From Paraburkholderia metrosideri (GTDB lineage: Bacteria > Pseudomonadota > Gammaproteobacteria > Burkholderiales > Burkholderiaceae), in contig NZ_CAJHCP010000002.1 in assembly GCF_904848625.1 (NCBI RefSeq), forward strand, positions 248,001-312,000: a stretch of DNA of 64,000 bases. The letters are read 5' to 3'. Shown in pieces: positions 18,291-26,465 of the stretch (the first letter of the stretch is position 1; each line of letters opens with the position of its first letter). The notes beneath the pieces are model-generated. The model did not search any database and had not been told where the DNA came from. It saw nothing but the letters and a program-made list of their open reading frames with translations. The translations under genes and the position numbers were made by a program.

Positions 18291-19414
18291 GCGACCCACC
18301 CGAGCCCATCGCCGCGCCGCCGCCGAAGCCTGCAGCGCCTGCCGCCGACCCATCGGGCAAAGCGGTGAAGGCGGTCGTCTGCCTGATCGTGGTCAGCCTG
18401 ATCTGGTATCTGCTCGCCGATCGCCTGACTCCTTATACGCAACAGGCGCGCGTGCAGGCCTACGTGGTGGCCGTCGCCGCGGAAGCGTCGGGACGCGTCA
18501 CGCGCGTCCTCGTGCATGACAACCAGGAAGTCGCGGCAGGCGACCTGCTTTTCGAAGTCGACAGCGAGTCATACCGGATCGCTGTCGATCGTGCGCAGGC
18601 CGACCTCGAGTCGACCCGCCGGCAGATCGGTGCGGGCACGGCCGGGATCGATTCGGCGCGCGCCTCGTTGCGCGCCGCAATCGCCAACGAGATCAAGGCG
18701 CGTCAGGACAGCGAGCGCCTCGAACGGCTGTACCGCGACGATACGGGCACCGTGTCGCTGCGGCGTCTCGAAGTCGCACGAGCGACCCACGAGCAGGCCG
18801 AAAGTCAGGTTGCGGCGGCGCGCGCCGAAGTGGAACGGGCACGCGAGCAGCAGGGCGGCAATGACGCAGAGAATGCGCAATTGCGCGCCGCCGCCGCTTC
18901 GGTGGCAAAGGCTGAACTCGATCTTGCGAATACGCAGGTGAGGGCGCGCACAGGCGGCGTCATTACGGATCTGCGCACGGAAGTCGGCCAGTTTGCTGCT
19001 GCCGGCAACCCGGTGATGACGCTGATTGGGATCCGCGATGTATGGGTCAGCGCGGATATGACCGAAAACAACATGGGCCATCTGAAACCGGGCACGCCCG
19101 TGGCGATTGCGCTGGATGCGCTGCCCGGCGAAGTGTTCGAAGGACGGGTGCGCAGTATCGGATATGGCGTGAGCGTCGGGCAGAGCGCACCGCCCGGCGG
19201 TCTTCCGAGCGTGCAGAACAGCCGCGACTGGTTGCGCCCTGCCCAGCGCTTTCCGGTCGTCGTCGAATTCGATCAACGTGAGAAGGCGCGCCTGCGCAAT
19301 GTCCGGGTCGGCGGCCAGGCCGAGGTGATGGCGTTTCCGGATCAGGGCAATCCGCTCAATCCGCTGGGTCGTGTGTTTCTGCACGCGATGAGCTGGGTCT
19401 CTTACCTGTATTGA
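18287..19414 (+). CDS. HlyD/EmrA-type membrane fusion protein
   Basis: The 375-residue periplasmic adaptor has one N-terminal membrane anchor (VVCLIVVSLIWYLLADRL, about residues 27-44) after a Pro/Ala-rich start, then a biotinyl-lipoyl half-domain. A long alpha-helical hairpin rich in Ala/Arg/Glu (about residues 95-215) and a beta-barrel domain follow. It resembles AaeA/EmrA adaptors that serve FUSC-like or MFS pumps. It bridges the outer-membrane factor upstream and the DUF2955 permease 9 bases downstream. Confidence 0.9.
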   Translation: MSDPPEPIAAPPPKPAAPAADPSGKAVKAVVCLIVVSLIWYLLADRLTPYTQQARVQAYVVAVAAEASGRVTRVLVHDNQEVAAGDLLFEVDSESYRIAVDRAQADLESTRRQIGAGTAGIDSARASLRAAIANEIKARQDSERLERLYRDDTGTVSLRRLEVARATHEQAESQVAAARAEVERAREQQGGNDAENAQLRAAAASVAKAELDLANTQVRARTGGVITDLRTEVGQFAAAGNPVMTLIGIRDVWVSADMTENNMGHLKPGTPVAIALDALPGEVFEGRVRSIGYGVSVGQSAPPGGLPSVQNSRDWLRPAQRFPVVVEFDQREKARLRNVRVGGQAEVMAFPDQGNPLNPLGRVFLHAMSWVSYLY

Positions 19415-19423
19415 ACGACAACC

Positions 19424-20437
19424 ATGGAAAACAGGCTCCGGCTTCCCGGTCGACGTGCGCTACGGGTTGCCACAGGAACGGCGCTTTGCCTCGCAATCAG
19501 TTTTGCCCTTGACCTGTCGATCCCGGTGATCGCGCCGGTTTTCATCGTCTTTCTGCTCGCGGCCCAGAACCGGCCGCTGCCGTTCAAAGCGGGCCTGGCT
19601 TTCGCATTCGTCGTGATGCTGACGACGGGCAGCGGGCTGCTGCTGGTGCCGTTGCTGCGCCATTACGCGTTCGCCGGCGTGCTGCTGGTCGGCCTGATGC
19701 TCTTCCTCGCATTTCGCTATGGATTGCGCGGCGGCAACAACCTGGTCTCGACGTTTCTGGTGGCCGGATTGACGATGATCTCCGCAGCGGGAACCACCAG
19801 CTTCGAACTGGGCGTGACGGTGGTGGGTGCGTTGGTGAAGGGTCTTTTACTTGCCGTGCTGGTGTCCGTGTTGACTCACTGGCTGTTTCCCGAGCCTGCC
19901 AGCACGCGGCCCCAGCCCGCGCCGCAAGTCATGCCCGGCGGCCACGCGGAGCGCATTGCACTGCGCGCCGCGCTCGTGGTCATGCCGGTGTATCTGCTCG
20001 CCATGACCGATCCGGCGAGCTACATGCCCATCATCATGAAGTCGGTCAGTCTTGGCCGGCAAAGTTGCACGACGACGGCTCGTAGCGCAGCGCGCGAGCT
20101 GATCGGCGCCACGCTGCTCGGCGGGCTGCTTGCCATCGTGTTCTGGTTTGCGCTCAGACTCTTTGTGCACCTGTGGATGTTCTTTCTGTGGATGCTGCTG
20201 TTCGGCCTGCTGGTAGGGCGCAAGCTTTACGGCATCAGCCCTACGCGGTACTCGCCGGGCTTCTGGCTGAACAGTCTGGTCACCATGATCATTCTGCTTG
20301 GCCAGTCAGTGCAGGACAGCGCCGCCGGCAAAGACGTCTACACGGCGTTCGCGGTGCGTATGGGGCTGTTTGTGGCGGTGACCGTCTACGCGTGTCTGAT
20401 GTTATTGATTCTGGAGCTATCGGGCCGCGCGCCATGA
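19424..20437 (+). CDS. DUF2955 / FUSC-like inner-membrane permease
   Basis: The 337-residue integral membrane protein has roughly nine to ten helices in two blocks around a short cytosolic linker (about residues 150-185). The sequence matches DUF2955 proteins, which are distant relatives of the aromatic-acid exporter AaeB and normally sit beside HlyD adaptors. With the upstream adaptor and outer-membrane factor it should form a tripartite exporter. The cargo is unknown; aromatic or weak acids are the obvious guess from AaeAB. Confidence 0.82.
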   Translation: MENRLRLPGRRALRVATGTALCLAISFALDLSIPVIAPVFIVFLLAAQNRPLPFKAGLAFAFVVMLTTGSGLLLVPLLRHYAFAGVLLVGLMLFLAFRYGLRGGNNLVSTFLVAGLTMISAAGTTSFELGVTVVGALVKGLLLAVLVSVLTHWLFPEPASTRPQPAPQVMPGGHAERIALRAALVVMPVYLLAMTDPASYMPIIMKSVSLGRQSCTTTARSAARELIGATLLGGLLAIVFWFALRLFVHLWMFFLWMLLFGLLVGRKLYGISPTRYSPGFWLNSLVTMIILLGQSVQDSAAGKDVYTAFAVRMGLFVAVTVYACLMLLILELSGRAP

Positions 20438-20549
20438 GACCCGGCGCCCGGCCTGTCGGCCGCCTGCATCGGCATCTGTGCGGATGGAGGGCCGAAAGCC
20501 GGGCGACGTCGCGGCGACGCACGTCGTGTGCAATGAAGGAGGTACCGCA

Positions 20550-20930
20550 ATGAGCAAGGCGACAAGCGAGGCGGCCGTGCGCCTGCGGGCCGGCGACATC
20601 TTGCTGGAATCAGGCAGGACGCTCTGGTATCTGCGCTCGATCCTGCTGGGCCTGCTGCTCCTGTTCGTGCTGCTGGCGGTCGCTATGTATTACATGGGAG
20701 AGCCCGTGGAGACGGCGAAGCGAACGCCTTCATCGATGGGGGAGACCTTCTACTTCTGTGCGATCACGGCGCTGACCATCGGCTACGGCGACGTGGTTCC
20801 CACTTCGACGTTTGGCCGGATCGACGCAATCCTGCTGGGGTTGGGCGGCATGATATTCACCGGGCTTTTCGTCGCTGCGGCAGTCCGTGGTGTGCAGGAA
20901 GCTGCACGCCGCGCCGGTGATCAGGAGTAG
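20550..20930 (+). CDS. Two-TM potassium channel-type protein
   Basis: The 126-residue protein has one membrane helix (about 29-50), a pore loop with the selectivity filter TIGYGD (76-81), and a second helix (about 91-111). This is the minimal KcsA-like ion channel subunit, presumably a tetramer in the inner membrane. No RCK or other regulatory domain is attached. The ATG at 20550 has an excellent AAGGAGG site. It follows the exporter operon by 112 bases and may share its transcript. Confidence 0.87.
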   Translation: MSKATSEAAVRLRAGDILLESGRTLWYLRSILLGLLLLFVLLAVAMYYMGEPVETAKRTPSSMGETFYFCAITALTIGYGDVVPTSTFGRIDAILLGLGGMIFTGLFVAAAVRGVQEAARRAGDQE

Positions 20931-21003
20931 TTGGGACGCGATGATTTCGGGAGCGCGCGAGAGCGGACGAATAATCGCGGTGCTCTTCGACATTCGGGCG
21001 TGA

Positions 21004-22146
21004 CTACTGATTCGCGGGCGTCTCCAAAGAACTTTGCGACGTCGTCGCCAGATCTTCCTCCACGAAGCGCAGCAGGGCCTCCGTCAACGCCTCGCGCGGG
21101 TAAGCGTTCTGCGTGACGAACAGCGAGCCGATCGTCGTATGGACACGGGCGATCGGTACCGCGAGTGCCCAATGGTCAGCGTTGACGTAGCCGACGAGGG
21201 TACTGCCGGGCACGATCTGATCGTAGAAAATCACTTGACTGTCGTTGCGTGCATCGACGCGCGAGAGTTTGTCGTAACTCCGTTTGAGTATCGACGAAAT
21301 GCGCTCCGGTTTTGGGAACGTCACGAGCGAGTAGTAGTGCAATTCGCGCGGCAATGGATTGCTTGCCAGCCAGGCCTTGCGGGTTGCCGGCCGCAGGCTC
21401 TGCACGGCACCTCCATCTCCCGGGGTGCAGGTCGCGCCTGGAAAGTGGCGCAGCAGATCGGCCTGATATTGTTCGGCGTCGTTGGCGAGCGGCGAGCCAC
21501 CCACGGCTCCGGCAACACTCACTATCGCCGCCACCCGCCCGCGAATCTCCGGATACGCAACCACCGCTTCCAGAATGTCGGGTGCACCTTTGGAATAGCC
21601 AATCAGTACCAGCCGTGCCGGGCCGTCGGGCGGCGTCATGGCCATGATCGCGTCGCGAATCTGCCGCGCATTGTGCGCGGAACCCGAGAGTCCGCTGACG
21701 TCGAGCATCATGGCGTCGTAGCCGGATTGCCGGACGTGCGAGGTCACCGTGCCTGGTGCATTCAGCCAGGCCTTGAAGCAGTCGTAGCCGATGCCGGGCA
21801 CGACGAGCGCAATCAGGTGCCGTCTGGATGCGCCGAGATCGACAGGCAGTGCCGTGCCTGGCGGTTCGGTGCCGACGCGCGTCAATGCGTCTTCACAGGG
21901 CCGGTAATCAGGCAACGTCGAAGCACGCGCTTGCAGCACCGCGCAAAAGATCTCGCGAAAGCGGGCCCGTTTGTCCAGCACCGCCGCTTGAGATGCGGGG
22001 ACGAGAATCAGTGGTGGTGTGTCGGTCGAATAGGGAATGAGGGGTTTCGCCGCGCACCCAACGAGTGAAACACAGGCCGCGACGAGCAGGCTGAAGACGC
22101 GCATGCGCTGAGCGGCGTTAGTGGCCGGCATGGCTGTTGCCATCAT
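21004..22146 (-). CDS. Lipoprotein alpha/beta hydrolase
   Basis: The 380-residue protein has a lipoprotein signal ending LVGC (Cys31 from this start) and an alpha/beta-hydrolase core with nucleophile elbow LIGYSKGAP, a following SVAGAVGGSPLA loop and a late NADHWAL histidine. It is probably a membrane-anchored esterase or lipase-like enzyme. The start at 22146 has a weak GGAAG and overlaps the upstream LssY_C gene by 29 bases; ATGs at 22131 and 22104 are alternatives that also keep the signal peptide. It is the last gene of a three-gene overlapping operon. The substrate is unknown. Confidence 0.75.
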   Translation of the reverse strand: MMATAMPATNAAQRMRVFSLLVAACVSLVGCAAKPLIPYSTDTPPLILVPASQAAVLDKRARFREIFCAVLQARASTLPDYRPCEDALTRVGTEPPGTALPVDLGASRRHLIALVVPGIGYDCFKAWLNAPGTVTSHVRQSGYDAMMLDVSGLSGSAHNARQIRDAIMAMTPPDGPARLVLIGYSKGAPDILEAVVAYPEIRGRVAAIVSVAGAVGGSPLANDAEQYQADLLRHFPGATCTPGDGGAVQSLRPATRKAWLASNPLPRELHYYSLVTFPKPERISSILKRSYDKLSRVDARNDSQVIFYDQIVPGSTLVGYVNADHWALAVPIARVHTTIGSLFVTQNAYPREALTEALLRFVEEDLATTSQSSLETPANQ

Positions 22147-23380
22147 CGACGTTGCTTCCGGCTGGCTTACCGCTCTCCAGATACGGCACCCAGTCGAGAA
22201 ATTCCACGTTCGAAAAACTGAGCGGCCGCGTCGCGAAGAACATCACCGCGCGCAAACCGTCGGTGAAATAATGCGTGCCGTTGAGCGTGGTCCGCGGCCG
22301 CGCCGGTGGCGCTGAACCGACACCGTTCACGAAGCCGAGCTTCTCCAGGCCGCCCGCGTACATCATGTCCTGCACCAGCAGATTTCTCGCTTCGTCGACG
22401 TCGTCATCCATCACCTCGGCCGCGTCGCCGCCGCGAGCAAAGCGGCCGCCGACTGGCCGCGAGACCTGGGCCACATAGACGCTTTCAGTGTTGAAGCGGA
22501 TCGGCGCGAGCCATCCGCGTATCGAAGTGGCAGGCGCGCCGGCTTGCGCTTCCTTGCGCAACACCACGTCCGGTTCCCGTCCGAAGGTCCATTGGGCGAG
22601 GTCGCCTGCATGCACGTCACGGTGATACCTTCTGCGCACCATGGCGGCACCGATGTCGCCGAGCGCACCGATCACAACCACGTTCAGCGGATCGGCGGCA
22701 GTGCTCGCGTGAAGGTCGGAGGCGCAACACGGCAGGCGTTCCAGTGCGGCGCGCAGCGACGCAAGATCGTGGCAGTAGGTGATCGCGTCATCGGGATACT
22801 GGAACAGGGTGAGTGCGAGGCGTGCGTCCGGAATGTCGTCGGGCACGGGCACAAAGAGCGTGAACGCAATCAGTGTCCGGTTACCAAACAGATCGACGTT
22901 GACCAGTTTGGGGTCCCGATCCGGATTGGTGAATAGAATCCCCGCACGCGTCTCGCCGGGCGGAACCGGATTTCTGAAGCCTGCTGCATGGAAGTATTGA
23001 TCTATGCGCGCGTTCGTCGTGAACCCCATCAGCGTATGCAACGACCACGCGACTTCGAGCGGCGAAAAGTAATCCGGATCGGTGCCTGATTGCAGCAGCC
23101 ACAGCGGTTGCTGCGTCATGTTCTGAACTTCGATCCACAACGGCTGCACGCTGGTTCTGTTGATGTCCGCGCCGAGCATGCGTTTGCTGTCCTCCGGTCC
23201 CAGCACGGCCGCGCTTACCCGTACGCCCTGTTTCTCTGCGCTGACCGAACGTTCACGCAGAGGCGCATCGGTGACGTTGGCCGGCGCGGTCCACGTCGCG
23301 CAACCGGCTGCGGCGAGTAGCAGCGCGGCGCTCGCCCACGCTTTGCTCGAAGCCAGTCGTCGCGATGGGAACGTGCTCAT
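22118..23380 (-). CDS. LssY_C-domain lipoprotein (paralogue 2)
   Basis: The 420-residue protein has a lipobox LAAAGC (Cys27), an N-terminal beta-rich domain (GVRVSAAVLG..., ...QPLWIEVQNMTQQPLWLL) and a C-terminal LssY_C-type domain starting near DPLNVVVIGALGDIG. Conserved GWLAPIRF, VYVAQVSRPVG and DDDVDEARNLL segments follow. It is clearly paralogous along its whole length to the gene just upstream, which it overlaps by 4 bases. LssY_C is known from the Legionella lss secretion locus but has no firm biochemical role. It is presumably periplasmic and membrane-anchored. Confidence 0.8.
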   Translation of the reverse strand: MSTFPSRRLASSKAWASAALLLAAAGCATWTAPANVTDAPLRERSVSAEKQGVRVSAAVLGPEDSKRMLGADINRTSVQPLWIEVQNMTQQPLWLLQSGTDPDYFSPLEVAWSLHTLMGFTTNARIDQYFHAAGFRNPVPPGETRAGILFTNPDRDPKLVNVDLFGNRTLIAFTLFVPVPDDIPDARLALTLFQYPDDAITYCHDLASLRAALERLPCCASDLHASTAADPLNVVVIGALGDIGAAMVRRRYHRDVHAGDLAQWTFGREPDVVLRKEAQAGAPATSIRGWLAPIRFNTESVYVAQVSRPVGGRFARGGDAAEVMDDDVDEARNLLVQDMMYAGGLEKLGFVNGVGSAPPARPRTTLNGTHYFTDGLRAVMFFATRPLSFSNVEFLDWVPYLESGKPAGSNVDDGNSHAGH

Positions 23381-24666
23381 CGTCTCCCCCCTAGCGGAAC
23401 GTCATCGCTTGCGGGATTCGTCTCCGAAGGAAACAGGTCGATCTCTGACAGCGAAGAGGGGTGCTGGTCAAAGATCAGTAGCTGACGATAGCCGTCGGTG
23501 TAATACGGATCAGTCGTGAGATTTTCGCGCGGCGCGCTTTGCAGAGCGGCACCGACTCCTTTGACGAAGCCGATCTTCGCGAGGTTCTGCGAATAAGCCA
23601 TATCCTCCGCGAGCGCGGTGCGCGCTTCATCGACGTCGGGGTCGATTTTATGGGTCGTGAAAGTCGGTGAATGAAACGTGAAGCGAACGCCGATATCGCG
23701 GCTGATCTGGCCGACCCACACGGACTTGCCCCGGTAACGCATCGGGCTTAGCCAAAGTCGCAGATGATTGCGCTGGTGGACCGTGTCACGTGCTTTCTGC
23801 AACGCGAGGTCCTGCGCGCGTCCGAACAGATAGAGGTCGCTCACCGGCGCGTTGACGTAGCGCTCGCCCGATAGTGCGGAGGTGACCGTCTTCATGATCG
23901 CACCGGACCATCTTTGTTCGGTCGGGCTCCAGCCGCGACGGACCAGGGCGGGAAATGCATCGTCAAGACCGCCGACGATCACGAGATTGAGCGGGTCGCC
24001 ATTTTTTGAACCGTCCCGATTCGTGGCGCAACAGGGAAGCGCCTCGAGTGCGGTGCGAAACGCGTCGTCGTCGGTATAGTCGATCATCTTGTCCGGCGCA
24101 TAGATGGGACGCCGGAATATTTCACTGACGTAGTAGTCGGCATAGAAGCCGGGCACCACGATGAGGATCGAAAACGTTCTGGCCTGCCTGCTCGCAATCA
24201 GATCGATCTGCACGAGTTTTGCGCCTTCGCTAAGGTGGGTCAGCACGAAACCGGAGGTCTTCTCACCGGGCAGCACCGGGTTGTGAAACGCAAGCTGCCG
24301 AAAGCGCGCGTCGAGTTCTTCCTTGCCGCCCGAAGACGCTCCCTGGGCAAACGCCTCGGCCACCTCCGAAGCGGGAAAGAAGTTTGGATCGAGCCCCTGT
24401 GACATCAGAAAATAGCTGCGGGTGTCGTCGTTCTGAACTTCGATCCAGACCGGTTGGATCGATTGTTTCGCGAGCGGTACACCGAACACCGCTGCACTTT
24501 CTTCGTCCGACAGCACCGCTGCCGACACCCGCACTCCGCTATCGCTGCGCGTCGTCGCACGGCTTTGATAGGCGATTTGACCGGTCGAAGAGGGCGTCGC
24601 GGCACAAGCCGACAGAACGCAAATGACGACAACCGCCGTGAGCAGTCGATTCACGATGCCGTTCAT
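23377..24666 (-). CDS. LssY_C-domain lipoprotein (paralogue 1)
   Basis: The 429-residue protein has a lipobox LSAC (Cys21), an N-terminal beta-rich part and a C-terminal LssY_C domain. The domain carries its textbook segments: DPLNLVIVGG, VSDLYLFGRAQDLALQKA, HLRLWLSP, VWVGQISRDIG and THKIDPDVDEAR. It is better conserved than paralogue 2 and heads the operon LssY_C-LssY_C-hydrolase, all overlapping. A recent-looking tandem duplication followed by divergence is visible from the shared order of motifs. Function unknown. Confidence 0.82.
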   Translation of the reverse strand: MNGIVNRLLTAVVVICVLSACAATPSSTGQIAYQSRATTRSDSGVRVSAAVLSDEESAAVFGVPLAKQSIQPVWIEVQNDDTRSYFLMSQGLDPNFFPASEVAEAFAQGASSGGKEELDARFRQLAFHNPVLPGEKTSGFVLTHLSEGAKLVQIDLIASRQARTFSILIVVPGFYADYYVSEIFRRPIYAPDKMIDYTDDDAFRTALEALPCCATNRDGSKNGDPLNLVIVGGLDDAFPALVRRGWSPTEQRWSGAIMKTVTSALSGERYVNAPVSDLYLFGRAQDLALQKARDTVHQRNHLRLWLSPMRYRGKSVWVGQISRDIGVRFTFHSPTFTTHKIDPDVDEARTALAEDMAYSQNLAKIGFVKGVGAALQSAPRENLTTDPYYTDGYRQLLIFDQHPSSLSEIDLFPSETNPASDDVPLGGRR

Positions 24667-24687
24667 CGCCGTACATTTACGCTCAGT

Positions 24688-24822
24688 TCAGTTTGTCGTC
24701 CGCTTAGTACTTCGTCCTTTGACGGTGAGTTCGAGAGCCAGCCCCTCCTTGCTCGCCGCAACGGCGATGGCGGGCCACGCGAGCGCGCAGGGCAAGGTCA
24801 GAAGCACGGTGCGACGTTTCAC
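24688..24822 (-). CDS. Possible short exported peptide (44 aa)
   Basis: A GTG-initiated frame encodes KRRTVLLTLPCALAWPAIAVA, which reads like a twin-basic Sec signal peptide, followed by only about 20 mature residues (ASKEGLALELTV...) before the stop. A weak GGCGG precedes the start. It lies 21 bases before the first LssY_C gene on the same strand. It could be a small leader protein of that operon or the stump of a truncated periplasmic protein. Support is limited to the signal-like stretch. Confidence 0.3.
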   Translation of the reverse strand: MKRRTVLLTLPCALAWPAIAVAASKEGLALELTVKGRSTKRTTN

Positions 24823-24883
24823 GATAGCCGCCTGTTGAGTGTGGCCTGCCGCATCGATACCGGCATCAAAGCGGACTCTGGAC

Positions 24884-25213
24884 TTATAGGCACGGGGAGA
24901 TGGCGCTGGTCGCATTGTTGTCCGGGCCGCGGAAACTCACCGAGGTAGCGGCGCCGCTGAACGACTGTCGTACGATGGCGGCTGAGCCGGAGGGCGGTTG
25001 CTGACCAGGCACGTAGACGTCGAAAGCCATCTCGTTGGCGAGCATGTACTGAAGATAGACCGTTTGCCCTGACGCGTTCGCCCAATTCACTGCAATGCAT
25101 TGAGCGACCGCCTTCGGCGCATGCTGGCTTTGGCCAACGGGGTGCACGTCAGCAGGAGGTTGGGCGGCACAGGCGGACAGCGCGACGACCAGCACGGGGA
25201 GGATTTTTTTCAT
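24884..25213 (-). CDS. Small lipoprotein of unknown function
   Basis: The 109-residue protein has a lipoprotein signal MKKILPVLVVALSAC with lipidated Cys15, then a short soluble domain with two further cysteines (AQCIAVNW and the C-terminal ISPCL) that could form a disulfide. No family was recognised. A GACC-WW-GGTC box with a -10-like sequence lies about 190 bases upstream on the same strand, so it may belong to that regulon. Confidence 0.7.
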   Translation of the reverse strand: MKKILPVLVVALSACAAQPPADVHPVGQSQHAPKAVAQCIAVNWANASGQTVYLQYMLANEMAFDVYVPGQQPPSGSAAIVRQSFSGAATSVSFRGPDNNATSAISPCL

Positions 25214-25370
25214 GTTGGCGGCTCGATATCAAATTCAGCGGGATTCAGACTTCTTCATGGAAGACGAATTGCCGTGCGATTCGTCTTCGCGTCCACCCTG
25301 TTGCGGGAGCGCAATGTATGGGGTGGAGTTATCACCTCGAAGACTTGCGACGCGCTTAGGTTGAAAGTCC

Positions 25371-25416
25371 ATAGTGTTGTGCAGGCAACGACGATTCAAT
25401 CGGACTTTGGTCTTAC
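25371..25416 (-). promoter_or_regulatory. 18-bp GACC-WW-GGTC box plus -10, site b (small lipoprotein)
   Basis: Read on the minus strand the box is GTAAGACCAAAGTCCGAT (25416-25399), with a -10-like CACTAT at 25376-25371, the standard 26 bases after the second half-site. It sits in a 338-base gene-free interval between the recombinase stop and the small lipoprotein start and points to the lipoprotein. Nothing else was recognised in this interval. Confidence 0.55.
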
Positions 25417-25551
25417 TCGGCCAGTCATTAACTGCTCGCCAACAATGCGTAGAGATGGCAGCTAGCGAAAATCGGCTGCTTGGCCTGCGTTATGCGCCAG
25501 TGATCGATCGCATCGCCCGAACTCTCTTGCGTGGCTCGAACGAAACCAACG

Positions 25552-26235
25552 CTAATGATGGGCGAATTTCTCCTGGAGCCGCTTAAGCACGGTTCTTACA
25601 TGACTTTCTTTCCATTCGCCCCCGCGCCTCGACGCAATGCCCCGCCGATTGAGTTCTTCCGCCATCGCGCGCTGGGTCAGTCCTTCTGCCTTGAAGCTGG
25701 CGAACACTTTCGCTACCGACTTTTCAAATGCATTGGCCGCGTTCCGGCGCGCTTCGATATTCGCTTTCAAATTTTCCGTTCCCGTTGCACCGAGAACGAC
25801 CCCGCGCGCCTTCGCGGCAGCGAGTGCAACTTTCATCCGCTGGCTTCGCTGATCGCGCTCCCACTCAGCCATCACCGCATGGACCTGCATCATGAATCGG
25901 TCCGCCTCGGGCAGATCGGCGGCTTTAAAGTCGACACCTGTATCCATCAAACTGTTCACAAAGGGAGCACTTCGCGCGAGTCGACCGAGATGCGCAAAAA
26001 TTAACGTCGCGTGTTTTTTCTTGCACATCTCGACGGCTTTACGTAATTCGGCGCACGCGGCCAGGACGTCAGTGCTTTTTTTCGTATCATTGCCGGTAAA
26101 CTCTCCAACCACCTTCCACTCACCTGTCTGAAGATAGTCAGCTACCACGGCGCGCTGTGCGTACAGATCGGGACAGCTGGAGCCTTTGCGGCCATCGCTG
26201 ATTCTGTAGTAGACGACGCATTTGCACGTTGCCAT
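25552..26235 (-). CDS. Serine recombinase (resolvase/invertase family), orphan
   Basis: The 227-residue recombinase has the resolvase catalytic fold. The N-terminal VYYRISD holds the expected Arg and nucleophilic Ser, and later segments IFAHLGRLARS and ADRFMMQVHAVMAEWERDQRSQRMKVAL contain the active-site arginines and E-helix (about residues 80-140). The C-terminal part has a helix-turn-helix (TQRAMAEELNRRGI). It is longer than Tn3 resolvases but far shorter than large phage integrases. No transposase, inverted repeats or att sites were recognised nearby. A GACC-WW-GGTC box lies 213 bases upstream, which is unusual for such a gene. Confidence 0.85.
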   Translation of the reverse strand: MATCKCVVYYRISDGRKGSSCPDLYAQRAVVADYLQTGEWKVVGEFTGNDTKKSTDVLAACAELRKAVEMCKKKHATLIFAHLGRLARSAPFVNSLMDTGVDFKAADLPEADRFMMQVHAVMAEWERDQRSQRMKVALAAAKARGVVLGATGTENLKANIEARRNAANAFEKSVAKVFASFKAEGLTQRAMAEELNRRGIASRRGGEWKESHVRTVLKRLQEKFAHH

Positions 26236-26419
26236 GAAGTGAGTTCCTTAAATCATTCGTAGAATTCCCACTACGGTCATATCGACGGCAGTGATGAACT
26301 GCGCGCCATCTTCATTGAGTTCAGTGGATGAATGTGACGCTTCCAGCCGCCGACTTAAGCGAGATGTTTTGAAACATAACGGTAGCCGTGTACCAGTGGA
26401 GCGGCTTGATTAGAATATC

Positions 26420-26465
26420 AATGTATGAATCCTGAGGTGACCAGACCATAAGACCTTGGTCCAAT
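26420..26465 (-). promoter_or_regulatory. 18-bp GACC-WW-GGTC box plus -10, site c (recombinase side)
   Basis: The box ATAAGACCTTGGTCCAAT (26448-26465 on the plus strand) is the most symmetrical of the eight. On the minus strand a -10-like TACATT (26425-26420) follows at the standard 26 bases, giving a leader of about 180 bases to the recombinase start. A plus-strand target is less likely because no gene begins within 1 kb. Confidence 0.55.
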
